DNA of 64,000 nucleotides from Paenibacillus sp. TCA20 (lineage in GTDB: Bacteria > Bacillota > Bacilli > Paenibacillales > Paenibacillaceae), in assembly GCF_000732325.1 (NCBI RefSeq), contig NZ_BBIW01000004.1, forward strand, positions 408,660 to 472,659, in the 5' to 3' direction. Below, piece by piece: positions 8,759 to 16,891 of this stretch. The notes beneath the pieces were generated by a model. The model saw nothing but the letters and a program-made list of their open reading frames with translations. It did no database searches and was not told the origin of the DNA. The number at the start of each line of letters is the position of its first letter. The first letter of the stretch is position 1. The position numbers and the translations under genes were made by a program.

Positions 8759-8804
8759 ACGCCCCGATTCTTTCGGATTAGTCCCGAAATTACGGGGCGT
8801 TTTG
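8759..8804 (+). terminator. Terminator after bacilliredoxin gene
   Basis: Stem ACGCCCCG/CGGGGCGT with a 26-nt top region, followed by TTTGGCTTTTT. Confidence 0.85.
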
Positions 8805-8856
8805 GCTTTTTCCATTATTCATACTTACTAATCTCTAAGAGACGGGGTGCGTAAAC

Positions 8857-9666
8857 ATGAGTTTACAAGAACAAATCATCGCAGAATTACGAGTGAAACC
8901 AGAGATCAACGTGGAAGAAGAGGTTCGGAAACGGGTGAATTTCCTGAAGGAGTACGTCCTAAAGTCAGGCACAAAAGGACTGCTTATTGCGATCAGCGGC
9001 GGTATTGATAGTGCGGTAGCGACAGCGCTCTGTAAGCAGGCTACGGATGAACTGACAGAGGAGAAGGGTGAAGAATACAAGACACTGGGCGTATTCCAGC
9101 CTTACGGAGAACAAGTGGATATTGCCCACAGCTATGCGGTAGCGAAGGCATTTGACCTGAAATATACGGTGGAGACAAATATCGAAGAAGCGGTCAACGA
9201 GATTGCTCTTGAAGTAGAGCATGGTTTCAAATCTCTTGGAGCTCCGCGTCATATGACACCGCAGGGCAAAGGGAATGTGAAGGCCAGAACTCGAATGGTT
9301 GTACAGTACGCATTGTCGTTTGAAATGAATCTGCTCGTTGTCGGGACAGATCATGCATCGGAAGCTATTACGGGCTTCTACACCAAATGGGGCGATGGCG
9401 CCGTTGATATTACGCCGCTGACCAGCCTGAATAAACGTCAGGTCCGTCAAATTGCAGCCTATGTGGGCGTGCCGCAGGAGGTTCTGGACAAGGCGCCGAC
9501 AGCGGGACTATGGGAAGGCCAGACCGATGAGAAGGAACTTGGTATTACATATGATGATAACAGCGACTATTTGGAAGGCAAGGAGATCAATGCAGAAGCA
9601 AGAGAGAAGCTTGAAGCAGCCTACCTTCGTACAGCACATAAACGCAATGCGATTCCGGGTATCTGA
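8857..9666 (+). CDS. nadE: Ammonia-dependent NAD+ synthetase
   Basis: A 269-residue N-type ATP pyrophosphatase that amidates nicotinic acid adenine dinucleotide to NAD+. The PP-loop reads ISGGIDSAVA (about residues 46-55). Other family segments are GTDHASEAITGFYTKWGDGAVDI (shortened here to its key residues H, E, G) and the KAPTAGLW loop. The length equals the Bacillus subtilis enzyme, and there is no N-terminal glutaminase domain, so free ammonia should be the nitrogen donor. It stands as a single gene between two terminators. Confidence 0.96.
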   Translation: MSLQEQIIAELRVKPEINVEEEVRKRVNFLKEYVLKSGTKGLLIAISGGIDSAVATALCKQATDELTEEKGEEYKTLGVFQPYGEQVDIAHSYAVAKAFDLKYTVETNIEEAVNEIALEVEHGFKSLGAPRHMTPQGKGNVKARTRMVVQYALSFEMNLLVVGTDHASEAITGFYTKWGDGAVDITPLTSLNKRQVRQIAAYVGVPQEVLDKAPTAGLWEGQTDEKELGITYDDNSDYLEGKEINAEAREKLEAAYLRTAHKRNAIPGI

Positions 9667-9690
9667 TTAGCGGGTGCCTATAAGCAAGAG

Positions 9691-9736
9691 AACCCTCGTA
9701 ATATGGGACAATTTACTGCCCTGACGAGGGTTTTTG
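9691..9736 (+). terminator. Terminator after nadE
   Basis: Stem AACCCTCGT/ACGAGGGTT followed by TTTGATTT. Confidence 0.85.
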
Positions 9737-9788
9737 ATTTGTCCAAACAACTGATACAATAGATTAGGTTGAAAAGGTGGTGAAGAGC

Positions 9789-10181
9789 TTGATCTACGGG
9801 ATTGGCAACGATGTGCTGGAGACAGACCGGATTGCTCAAATCATGGAAGGCACTCATAGGGCCAGATTTCTCAGCCGAGTGCTGACAGAAGAGGAGCGAG
9901 CTGTACTTAGTGGGCGTACACAGAGTGAAGTTCAGTATGTATCCGGAAGGTTTGCAGCGAAGGAAGCGATATCCAAAGCGTTTGGCTGTGGAATCGGGGA
10001 GCTGCTGAGCTTCCAGGATATTGAGATTTTACCGAATAAGCTGGGGAAGCCGACTGCGACGATCTCTGAGTCCGCTTGGAAACGGCTTGGTCTTAGCGGC
10101 GAGTATTCTTACATGGTACACATCAGCATCTCGCATCAGCCAAGTGTGGCCGCTGCCTTCGCCATCGTTGAACGGATGTAA
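9789..10181 (+). CDS. acpS: Holo-[acyl-carrier-protein] synthase
   Basis: Transfers 4'-phosphopantetheine from CoA to apo-ACP for fatty acid synthesis. The protein begins MIYGIGNDVLETDRI, with the metal-binding Asp early in the sequence. The second signature FAAKEAISKAFG and the C-terminal HISISHQPSVAAAF are both present. The open frame extends upstream to a GTG at 9777, but that GTG lies within the ribosome-binding site AAGGTGGTG. The TTG at 9789 has correct spacing (6 nt) and gives the usual family N-terminus, so it was chosen. Length is 130 residues. Confidence 0.93.
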   Translation: MIYGIGNDVLETDRIAQIMEGTHRARFLSRVLTEEERAVLSGRTQSEVQYVSGRFAAKEAISKAFGCGIGELLSFQDIEILPNKLGKPTATISESAWKRLGLSGEYSYMVHISISHQPSVAAAFAIVERM

Positions 10182-10233
10182 CTGAGGATTATACGAATCA
10201 TTTAGTATTACAGAATGGGAGAATAGGAATCGA

Positions 10234-11388
10234 ATGAATCATAGCAATGCAAAAAAATTCTTTAGCACGGAGCTGCTTCATTGGTATATGCAAAATAAAC
10301 GCGATCTTCCGTGGCGGCGACATCGGGACCCGTATTACATATGGGTATCGGAGATCATGCTGCAGCAGACAAGAGTGGATACGGTGATCCCGTATTTTCA
10401 GCGTTTTATTGAACGCTTTCCGACGATACAGGATTTGGCAGAGGCTCCTGAGGAGGACGTGCTCAAGCTGTGGGAGGGACTGGGATATTACTCTCGTGCC
10501 CGTAATTTGCAGGCAGCCGCAAGGCAGGTCATGGAGCAGCATGGCGGGGAAGTTCCGAACCAGAAGGACGCGGTCTTTAATCTTAAAGGCGTTGGTCCTT
10601 ACACTGCGGGTGCAATACTGAGCATCGCGTTTAATCAGCCACAGCCTGCGGTAGATGGAAATGTCATGCGGGTGCTGTCACGTTATTTTCTGATCGAAGA
10701 TGACATTATGAAGGGCAGCACAAGAGTCAAGATGGAGTCGCTGGCAGAGGAGCTCATCCCGGAGGGACGAGCATCGGATTTCAATCAGGCACTAATGGAG
10801 CTCGGAGCGCTCGTATGTACACCCAAATCTCCACATTGTCTGACCTGTCCAGTGATGGAGATGTGCACGGGACGGATTGAGGGACGGGAAGAAACCTTAC
10901 CTGTGAAGAAAAAGGCCAAGCCCCCTCGCCCCGAGCAGAGAATTGCTGCGCTTGTTGTCGGTACGGGGGTGAATGAAGGGAAGGTGCTGGTTCGTCAGCG
11001 TCCTGCAACCGGCTTGCTGGCCAAGATGTGGGAGCTTCCTCATATGCAGGCATCAGCACCTGGCGAGCTGGCCCATCTGGTTCCTCACGAGCCTGCGATG
11101 GATCTGATTGCCGGACATTTGCTTGAGGAGGGCTATCACGTTAAGCCTACAACGTTCTGGAGAATGGCTGAGCATACCTTCAGCCATATTCATTGGAATC
11201 TGCAGGTATATCATTGTGCAGAAGCGGAAGCTGTGCTGACATCCTCTATGGTTGCAGAGCAGGTCGAAGCATATAAGGAAGAAGGACATCTGTACCGATG
11301 GATCGAGCCGAAGGATATGGATACCATGGCCTTTCCGAATGTATTTCTGAAATTATTGCGCGATTATTTTAATGAGTTGAAAGACTAG
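10234..11388 (+). CDS. mutY: A/G-specific adenine glycosylase
   Basis: A 384-residue base-excision enzyme that removes adenine mispaired with 8-oxoguanine. The N-terminal HhH-GPD domain has EIMLQQTRVDTV, the hairpin LKGVGPYTAGAI and the catalytic Asp in AVDGNVMRV. The iron-sulphur loop follows as C-x6-C-x2-C-x5-C (CTPKSPHC..CPVMEMC). The C-terminal 130 residues form a NUDIX-like recognition domain (WELPHM, HTFSHIHWNL). All key residues are intact. It starts 52 nt after acpS and may share its transcript. Confidence 0.96.
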   Translation: MNHSNAKKFFSTELLHWYMQNKRDLPWRRHRDPYYIWVSEIMLQQTRVDTVIPYFQRFIERFPTIQDLAEAPEEDVLKLWEGLGYYSRARNLQAAARQVMEQHGGEVPNQKDAVFNLKGVGPYTAGAILSIAFNQPQPAVDGNVMRVLSRYFLIEDDIMKGSTRVKMESLAEELIPEGRASDFNQALMELGALVCTPKSPHCLTCPVMEMCTGRIEGREETLPVKKKAKPPRPEQRIAALVVGTGVNEGKVLVRQRPATGLLAKMWELPHMQASAPGELAHLVPHEPAMDLIAGHLLEEGYHVKPTTFWRMAEHTFSHIHWNLQVYHCAEAEAVLTSSMVAEQVEAYKEEGHLYRWIEPKDMDTMAFPNVFLKLLRDYFNELKD

Positions 11389-11411
11389 ATAGTGAAGAGC
11401 TTAAGAAAAAA

Positions 11412-11468
11412 ACGCAGTCTCAGAATAAAACGGACAAAGGCCGCTTTATTCTGGACTGCTTTTTTTAG
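11412..11468. terminator. Bidirectional terminator between mutY and sodA
   Basis: A 19-bp imperfect stem, GCAGTCTCAGAATAAA..CGG against CCG..TTTATTCTGGACTGC, flanked by A7 on the left and T7 on the right. Confidence 0.88.
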
Positions 11469-11511
11469 AAGCAAACAGCGTTGCCGCTGTTTAACTGCAG
11501 AGGTCTAATTC

Positions 11512-12123
11512 TTATTTCGCTGCAGCGTAACGTTTATTTACTTCATCCCAGTTGATTACATTCCAGAATGCTCCGATGTAGTCAGGACGTTTGTTTTGAT
11601 ATTTCAGGTAGTAAGCATGCTCCCATACATCCAGACCAAGAACTGGAGTCAAGCCTTCAAATACAGGGCTGTCCTGGTTAGGCGTGCTTGTGATTGCCAG
11701 TTTGCCGTCTTTGCCAACAACCAGCCAAGCCCAGCCGCTGCCGAAACGAGTTGTTGCTGCTTTTGCAAAATCTTCTTTGAATTTGTCATAGCCGCCCAGC
11801 TCGCTGTCGATAGCTGCAGCGATTTCGCCTGTAGGAGCGCCGCCGCCGTTAGGTCCGATGATTTCCCAGAACAGGCTGTGGTTGTAGTGACCGCCGCCGT
11901 TGTTGCGGACTGCTGTACGGATGCTCTCAGGTACGCTGTCGAGGTTCGCAAGCAGGTCTTCAAGGGATTTCTCTTGAAGCTCAGGAGCGTTTTCCAAAGC
12001 AGCGTTCAGGTTCGTTACATAAGTATTGTGATGGCGATCGTGGTGGATCTCCATCGTTTGAGCGTCGATATGTGGTTCTAATGCATCGTTTGCGTAAGGA
12101 AGTGCTGGTAATTGGAATGCCAT
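11512..12123 (-). CDS. sodA: Superoxide dismutase [Mn]
   Basis: A 203-residue cytosolic Fe/Mn superoxide dismutase. Metal ligands are visible in [12 protein letters not shown] (His), [10 protein letters not shown] (His) and [15 protein letters not shown] (Asp and His). The surrounding GPNGGG and GSGWAWLVV are Mn-type signatures. The open frame extends 21 codons upstream, but TAGGAGGAA lies directly before the ATG at 12123 and the family N-terminus [11 protein letters not shown] fits, so that start is used. A second, longer SOD is encoded 6 kb away. Confidence 0.96.
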   Translation of the reverse strand: MAFQLPALPYANDALEPHIDAQTMEIHHDRHHNTYVTNLNAALENAPELQEKSLEDLLANLDSVPESIRTAVRNNGGGHYNHSLFWEIIGPNGGGAPTGEIAAAIDSELGGYDKFKEDFAKAATTRFGSGWAWLVVGKDGKLAITSTPNQDSPVFEGLTPVLGLDVWEHAYYLKYQNKRPDYIGAFWNVINWDEVNKRYAAAK

Positions 12124-12190
12124 GATTGAAATTCCTCCTAAAAATAAATTAAAGGTTAAATCTTTATGTAGATTTCCCCTCGACACTTAT

Positions 12191-12219
12191 ATTAAACCTT
12201 ATTCAGTCTATTTAATCAA
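12191..12219 (-). promoter_or_regulatory. Candidate sigma-A promoter of sodA
   Basis: On the minus strand: TTGATT, a 17-nt spacer, TTTAAT, placed about 70 nt before the sodA start codon. Confidence 0.5.
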
Positions 12220-12344
12220 CATTTTTGTTTGTTAAGTTGTTATAGAAGGGTTTTAATGTAACATGAAATTAACAAAACTATTCTTAAAATCTATTAATGT
12301 GTTAACTAGTTTAACACCAAATATACAATGTTTAGCAATAAAAA

Positions 12345-12372
12345 TGTAAGCGCTTGATATTAAGCGCTTACA
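12345..12372. repeat. Perfect inverted repeat with cre-like arms
   Basis: TGTAAGCGCTT, a 6-nt spacer, AAGCGCTTACA: perfect 11-bp arms in the 514-nt gap between sodA and the GNAT gene. Each arm matches the TGWAAGCG core of catabolite-responsive elements. No gene was found in this gap, which is otherwise AT-rich. Confidence 0.6.
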
Positions 12373-12490
12373 GAAGAAAAAGCGTGTTTTCTGGAGCAAA
12401 GTGTGGTTTAATGGACGATGAAGAAGATATATCTCGTTTTTTGTCATATTATCATTTCCTGAACATTTCTGGCTCTCCTTAATAGGCGTG

Positions 12491-12530
12491 ACAGATGTTT
12501 CGGCCGGCTTTTGCCGGTTTTTCCGTCTGT
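12491..12530 (+). terminator. Orphan terminator-like hairpin upstream of the GNAT gene
   Basis: Core CCGGC-TTTT-GCCGG followed by TTTTT, with outer ACAGA/TCTGT arms. No gene ends just upstream on this strand, so it may be a leader or attenuator element. Confidence 0.45.
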
Positions 12531-12637
12531 ACATATCATTCTAATATATTCAGATGGATCATCATCGGGTTTTTGGTAAAAAGGGCGTACCTTTTTGTAA
12601 AACCTCACTAAAGATAACGAAAAGGGAGATTTAGCAG

Positions 12638-13063
12638 ATGAACATTCGTTCCTTTCAGTTGAGTGACGCAAATGGTGTAACAGAGCTCCTTGCGGCTGCT
12701 TTGTCGGAAGATTGCTTTGAGAACACGATGGGTCCTTTCGCTCGCCAGTTGTCCTGGGATTCAGACCTTATTATGGTTGCTGAGCAGGATGGGGAGCTGA
12801 TCGGTGCTTTAATCGGTACTATTGATCAGAACCATGGTTGTATTTATCGTATTGCGGTTCACCCTGATTTCAGACGTCAAGGCGTTGGAAAAGCCCTGGT
12901 TAAGGCGCTTGAACAGCGTTTTCAACAGCGCAAGGTAAGAGGGGTGTGGGTCGCTGGTGATGAGCATAACAAAGCCGCGATGCCGCTATATGAAGCGATG
13001 GGTTACGGAGCTAGTCAGGTCATGAAGGCATTCCAGAATCTTAGTATTCTTGCACACAGCTAA
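12638..13063 (+). CDS. GNAT-family N-acetyltransferase
   Basis: 141 residues forming one GNAT domain. The acetyl-CoA binding motif A is clear at IYRIAVHPDFRRQGVGKALV (RRQGVGKAL), followed by a motif B-like NKAAMPLYEAMGY. The start ATG has a good GGGAGA ribosome-binding site. The acceptor substrate cannot be deduced; members of this size modify small amines, antibiotics or protein N-termini. The gene stands alone, with a terminator about 125 nt downstream. Confidence 0.88.
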   Translation: MNIRSFQLSDANGVTELLAAALSEDCFENTMGPFARQLSWDSDLIMVAEQDGELIGALIGTIDQNHGCIYRIAVHPDFRRQGVGKALVKALEQRFQQRKVRGVWVAGDEHNKAAMPLYEAMGYGASQVMKAFQNLSILAHS

Positions 13064-13187
13064 TAGAGTGCTTTGAATGCAAGGTATAGGTTTGCTAGAT
13101 TGGCGTCTCATGTTCAAGCAATGAGCGAGATTAGATATAGAGAGAGAACATAGGTATTATTCTATTTTATTGCTAATCCATAATAGG

Positions 13188-13235
13188 CATATCTTGGCTT
13201 CCAATTGCAAATGGAACTGAGATATGCTTTTCTAT
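13188..13235 (+). terminator. Terminator after the GNAT gene
   Basis: Stem GCATATCT/AGATATGC with an inner region, followed by TTTTCT. It lies just upstream of the signal peptidase gene. Confidence 0.6.
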
Positions 13236-13277
13236 TGATATGGCATTTTTAATATAATCTTGAGGTGATAGAAGCAA

Positions 13278-13862
13278 ATGAGCCGCGAAATACCGCCAGA
13301 TATAGAGAATACGGCGACAACATCCTCTTCGGGCTCAACTCTGTCTGGAGAGCTTCTGGATTGGCTTAAGACCATTTTGGTTGCTGTCGTACTGATGCTG
13401 CTTCTTAATTTGTTTGTCTTCAATATTTCCATTGTTAAGGGCGAATCAATGCAGCCAACCCTAGTTGAACAAGATCGTTTGTTCATTAATAAGATCGTAT
13501 ACGAATTTGATACGCCGAAGCGTCACGACGTCGTCGTGCTGCATGATCCGAGCCATACGCCTGATCGTAAAGAATTCCTTGTCAAAAGAGTCATTGGTAT
13601 TCCCGGGGATATGGTAGAAATACGGGAACACGTACTATATATCAACGAAGAGCCTCAGACGGAACCCTATACAAATACTCCAATTGAGGATCCGGATTTT
13701 GGTCCAATCCGGCTTGAAGAAGGCCGTTACTTCGTTATGGGAGATAACAGGCATGCAGGCAAGAGCAAGGATAGCCGATCGTTTGGGAGTGTCTCAGCTG
13801 AAGAGATCGTCGGGAAGGCCGAATTTATTTTTTGGCCGATGAGTGATATGAAGAAGCTGTGA
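13278..13862 (+). CDS. lepB: Signal peptidase I
   Basis: A 194-residue type I signal peptidase that cleaves Sec/Tat signal peptides outside the membrane. It has a short cytosolic N-terminus, one membrane segment (about 28-50), the nucleophile Ser57 in GESMQPTL, the general base Lys103 in VKRVIGIPGD, and the box E motif GDNR..SKDSR. Size matches the SipS/SipT class of Bacillus, with a single transmembrane helix. The start ATG follows GAGGTGATAG. Confidence 0.94.
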   Translation: MSREIPPDIENTATTSSSGSTLSGELLDWLKTILVAVVLMLLLNLFVFNISIVKGESMQPTLVEQDRLFINKIVYEFDTPKRHDVVVLHDPSHTPDRKEFLVKRVIGIPGDMVEIREHVLYINEEPQTEPYTNTPIEDPDFGPIRLEEGRYFVMGDNRHAGKSKDSRSFGSVSAEEIVGKAEFIFWPMSDMKKL

Positions 13863-13968
13863 ATGGGAACAGAAGATTAGGCTATACAGATATATGTGAG
13901 GAATTCACGTTTATTCCATTGAAGACAGCCAGAGATATTATGAATTGGATTAGATTAGAGGTGATCAT

Positions 13969-15810
13969 ATGATTAGTCGAGACTCGCTCGTAAGCCCAGG
14001 AGTACATTTTGAGTGGCTGAAGCAGGAGATCAAGCAGGCAGCACCGTCTTTTGGAATCGATGATATTGGTTTTGCCTCCGCTGAACCCTTTGAATCCTTG
14101 CGTTCCATATTGCTGGAGCATCGTGCCAAGGGCCATGAGTCAGGATTTGAAGAGCCTGATATTGAGAAGCGGGTCAATCCCGCGCTGGAATCGGGTAAGC
14201 CTGCTTCGCTCATTGCTATTGCCATTGCCTACCCATCCAAGATGAAGGATCCGCCTAAGTCAGAGCCTGGCAGCTACAGAGGGATATTGGCCCGCTCAGC
14301 TTGGGGACAGGATTACCATCATGTTCTGAGGGCAGCGATGGACAAGCTCACCGCTTTTATCCAGGAGAAGGTTCCAGAGGCGCGCATTGAGAATATGGTG
14401 GACACGGGTGTTCTGGTGGACCGGGCTGTATCTGAGCGGGCGGGAATCGGCTTCAGCGGCAAAAACTGCGCGATCATATCACCCAAGTTCGGTTCATGGA
14501 TATTTCTAGGGGAACTCATAACAGACATCCCATTTACACCGGATGCGCCGGTGACAGAAGGATGCGGAGAATGCACGAAGTGCATTGATGCCTGCCCTAC
14601 AGGAGCGCTTGTTGGCCCGGGACAGCTGAATGCCCAGAAGTGCATTTCTTTTTTGACGCAAACCAAAGGCTTTTTGGACGAAGAATATATGAAGAAGATC
14701 GGGAATCGATTGTATGGCTGTGATACATGCCAGATCGTATGCCCGAAGAATAGAGGGAAGAATTGGGATCATCATCCTGAATTTGCGCCCGACCCCGAGA
14801 TTGTCAAGCCTTTGCTTAAACCGCTGCTCTTCCTGAGCAATAAGGAATTTAAGGAACGGTTTGGACACAGCTCTGCCGCTTGGCGAGGTAAAAAACCAAT
14901 ACAACGCAATGCCGTCATCGCGCTTGGCAATTTTAAAGATCAAAGCGCTGTACCCGAGCTGAGCGAAGTATTGCTGCGGGATCCTCGTCCCGAACTGAGA
15001 GGAACCGCTGCTTGGTCGCTCAGCCAAATAGGAGGAGAAGAAGCAATGAATGTGATATCGGAAGCTGCTGCAAGAGAACAAGATGGGAACGTACTGGACA
15101 TGCTGCAGAGAGCCCAGGAGAAGCTGCTCATGGGGCCTCTATCCGAGAAGAAGAAATCCGAAGCAGAGTTTGCGGCTGAATTTGGTTCGTCTGAAACGAG
15201 TTCATCGGATGGCAGTAACAATGAATCTAATATGGCACTGAATCGCAGTGACAACAAAGCAGCCTGGAAGCCTACTCCGGTAACCAAGCTTACGGGTGAG
15301 CCTGTTTATTATCATGAAATATCAACAGAAGCAGGAGAGCTGACGCTTTGTGCCACGGAACAAGGACTTGCAAGGCTCGATTTTGGCAACTATACCGTAA
15401 GAGAGGCACATCTGCAGCAATGGGCACGCACTTGGCTGGGTGAATATCATTTTGTACATGATCCATCCCGGTTTCAAGAGGTGACATGGCAGCTTCAGGA
15501 ATATTTTTCTGGTGAGCGTACGGAGTTCCAGCTTCAGCTGGATCTAAGAGGAACACCATTCGAGCTGCAGGTATGGCAGGCACTCACAGAGATCGCATAT
15601 GGTCAGCATGTCTCAAGTCTTGGATTAGCAGAGAAGATAGGTAGACCGAAGGCTGTTCGCTCGGTTGTGGCGGCGGTATCCAAAAATCCGCTTCCTATTA
15701 TTATTCCTCATCACCGTTTAACGGGAAGTGAGGGTGGAGTAACGATATACCCTGGAGGGCTGCACGTGAAGGAACGCCTGCTCTCATTGGAAGGGCAGAA
15801 GTCGAATTGA
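13969..15810 (+). CDS. queG: Epoxyqueuosine reductase QueG fused to an Ogt-like domain lacking the acceptor Cys
   Basis: 613 residues in two parts. Residues 1 to about 390 are QueG, the cobalamin and 4Fe-4S enzyme that reduces epoxyqueuosine to queuosine in tRNA. It shows VDTGVLVDRAV, two ferredoxin-type clusters (CGECTKCIDACP and CDTCQIVCP) and HEAT-like repeats. After a Ser/Asn/Glu-rich linker, residues about 440-610 match O6-alkylguanine-DNA alkyltransferase: FELQVWQAL, the DNA-binding GRPKAVRSVVAAV, and GLHVKERLLSLEG. The active-site PCHR is PHHR, with His581 replacing the alkyl-accepting Cys, so normal repair activity should be lost. The frame is open throughout, so this is not a simple pseudogene. 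The QueG half is confident; the role of the C-terminal half is unknown. Confidence 0.9.
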   Translation: MISRDSLVSPGVHFEWLKQEIKQAAPSFGIDDIGFASAEPFESLRSILLEHRAKGHESGFEEPDIEKRVNPALESGKPASLIAIAIAYPSKMKDPPKSEPGSYRGILARSAWGQDYHHVLRAAMDKLTAFIQEKVPEARIENMVDTGVLVDRAVSERAGIGFSGKNCAIISPKFGSWIFLGELITDIPFTPDAPVTEGCGECTKCIDACPTGALVGPGQLNAQKCISFLTQTKGFLDEEYMKKIGNRLYGCDTCQIVCPKNRGKNWDHHPEFAPDPEIVKPLLKPLLFLSNKEFKERFGHSSAAWRGKKPIQRNAVIALGNFKDQSAVPELSEVLLRDPRPELRGTAAWSLSQIGGEEAMNVISEAAAREQDGNVLDMLQRAQEKLLMGPLSEKKKSEAEFAAEFGSSETSSSDGSNNESNMALNRSDNKAAWKPTPVTKLTGEPVYYHEISTEAGELTLCATEQGLARLDFGNYTVREAHLQQWARTWLGEYHFVHDPSRFQEVTWQLQEYFSGERTEFQLQLDLRGTPFELQVWQALTEIAYGQHVSSLGLAEKIGRPKAVRSVVAAVSKNPLPIIIPHHRLTGSEGGVTIYPGGLHVKERLLSLEGQKSN

Positions 15811-15829
15811 CAAAAACACCAAATTGCGT

Positions 15830-15858
15830 TTGCTAGCCGCGTTTCTACATGCTATGAT
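15830..15858 (+). promoter_or_regulatory. Candidate sigma-A promoter upstream of the YneF-like gene
   Basis: TTGCTA, a 17-nt spacer, TATGAT, ending 55 nt before the start codon. Confidence 0.55.
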
Positions 15859-15913
15859 ATCGTGTATGATGCGTTAAGAATAGCAATCAAGCGAAAAACA
15901 GGGGTGTATAAGT

Positions 15914-16174
15914 ATGGATATCGTTATTCCCATTATTACACTAATTGTGGGCCTCGTTGGGGGATTCTTTATCGGTGCATTCTATCTGCGCAAGCAGCTT
16001 GAGAAGATGCAGAAGGATCCTGAGGCTCTACAAAAAATGGCAAAACAAATGGGCTACAATTTGAACAGCAAGCAGATGCAGCGTGCTCAACAGATGATGA
16101 AATCCCAGCAGGGCGGAAATGGTGCAGGCAAGATGCAGCCGCCTATGCGCAAGAACCAGGGAAGAAAAAGATAA
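15914..16174 (+). CDS. YneF-like UPF0154 membrane protein
   Basis: 86 residues. An N-terminal membrane helix with Gly-rich packing (about 3-25, LVGGFFIGAFYLRKQL) is followed by the family segment DPEALQKMAKQMG and a Gln/Lys-rich basic tail. This matches the UPF0154/YneF family of small Firmicute membrane proteins of unknown function. The tail is longer than in the Bacillus homologue. It is followed 57 nt later by folE and may be co-transcribed with it. Confidence 0.85.
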   Translation: MDIVIPIITLIVGLVGGFFIGAFYLRKQLEKMQKDPEALQKMAKQMGYNLNSKQMQRAQQMMKSQQGGNGAGKMQPPMRKNQGRKR

Positions 16175-16231
16175 TGCTGCAATCTTGCCTGCCAGGTACA
16201 GGTGTATGCCGCTTGGGAGGAGGAAGAAGGA

Positions 16232-16825
16232 ATGGCTGGAGTTAAAGATTACATGAACTCTTCTGTTGGCGCTAATCGCGAGAAGATTGAGTATCATGTT
16301 GAACAGATATTGAAGCTGATCGGTGAAGATACAGAACGTGAAGGTCTGCTGGAAACACCGGCTAGAGTTACCCGCATGTACGAGGAGATTTTTGCGGGCT
16401 ATGAAGTAAATCCTAGAGATGTACTTGGTGTCACTTTTGATGAGAACCATGAGGAGCTCGTCATTGTGAAGGATATTGTGTACTACAGTCAATGTGAGCA
16501 TCATATGGCTCCTTTCTTCGGCAAGGTCCATATCGGATATGTGCCAAGTGGACAAATTGTCGGACTTAGTAAGCTTGCGAGACTAGTTGAGGCTGTAACT
16601 CGTCGTCTGCAGGTGCAGGAGCGGATTACTTCGCAAATTGCGGACATCCTTGAGGATGCGCTTAAGCCGAATGGGGTCATGGTTGTTGTGGAAGGAGAAC
16701 ATCTGTGTATGTGTGCTCGTGGTGTGAAGAAGCCGGGCAGCAAGACAGTGACTTCTGCTACACGTGGTACATTCCGGGATAATGCCGCTTCCCGGGCTGA
16801 GTTCCTGTCTCTTGTTAAAGGTTAA
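16232..16825 (+). CDS. folE: GTP cyclohydrolase I
   Basis: A 197-residue enzyme that converts GTP to dihydroneopterin triphosphate, the first step of folate synthesis. Zinc ligands and the active site are visible in YYSQCEHHMAPFFGKVHIGYVP and in HLCMCARGVKK (Cys, His and Cys). SKLARLVEAVTRRLQVQERIT is the family core. The frame is open back to a GTG at 16202, but the strong GGGAGGAGGAAG ribosome-binding site lies inside that extension and points to the ATG at 16232. All catalytic residues are present. Confidence 0.96.
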   Translation: MAGVKDYMNSSVGANREKIEYHVEQILKLIGEDTEREGLLETPARVTRMYEEIFAGYEVNPRDVLGVTFDENHEELVIVKDIVYYSQCEHHMAPFFGKVHIGYVPSGQIVGLSKLARLVEAVTRRLQVQERITSQIADILEDALKPNGVMVVVEGEHLCMCARGVKKPGSKTVTSATRGTFRDNAASRAEFLSLVKG

Positions 16826-16841
16826 TCTCGAAATTTCGGAA

Positions 16842-16874
16842 AGTCTTGATCGAATTGATCAAGGCTTTTTTATT
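16842..16874 (+). terminator. Terminator after folE
   Basis: Stem GTCTTGATC/GATCAAGGC (with wobble) and a 5-nt loop, followed by TTTTTTATT. Confidence 0.8.
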
Positions 16875-16891
16875 AGGGGGAGAAGACGCAC

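Noticed and set aside
9777..9788. GTG start of acpS
   Set aside because: It is part of the AAGGTGGTG ribosome-binding site; TTG 9789 gives the family N-terminus.
12253..12534. Minus-strand open frame in the sodA-GNAT gap
   Set aside because: No ribosome-binding site, low-complexity translation, and it runs through the palindrome and hairpin.
13969..15810. The Ogt-like half of the fusion as a decayed pseudogene
   Set aside because: The frame is open to a normal stop and all motifs but the acceptor Cys are well kept, which argues against simple decay.
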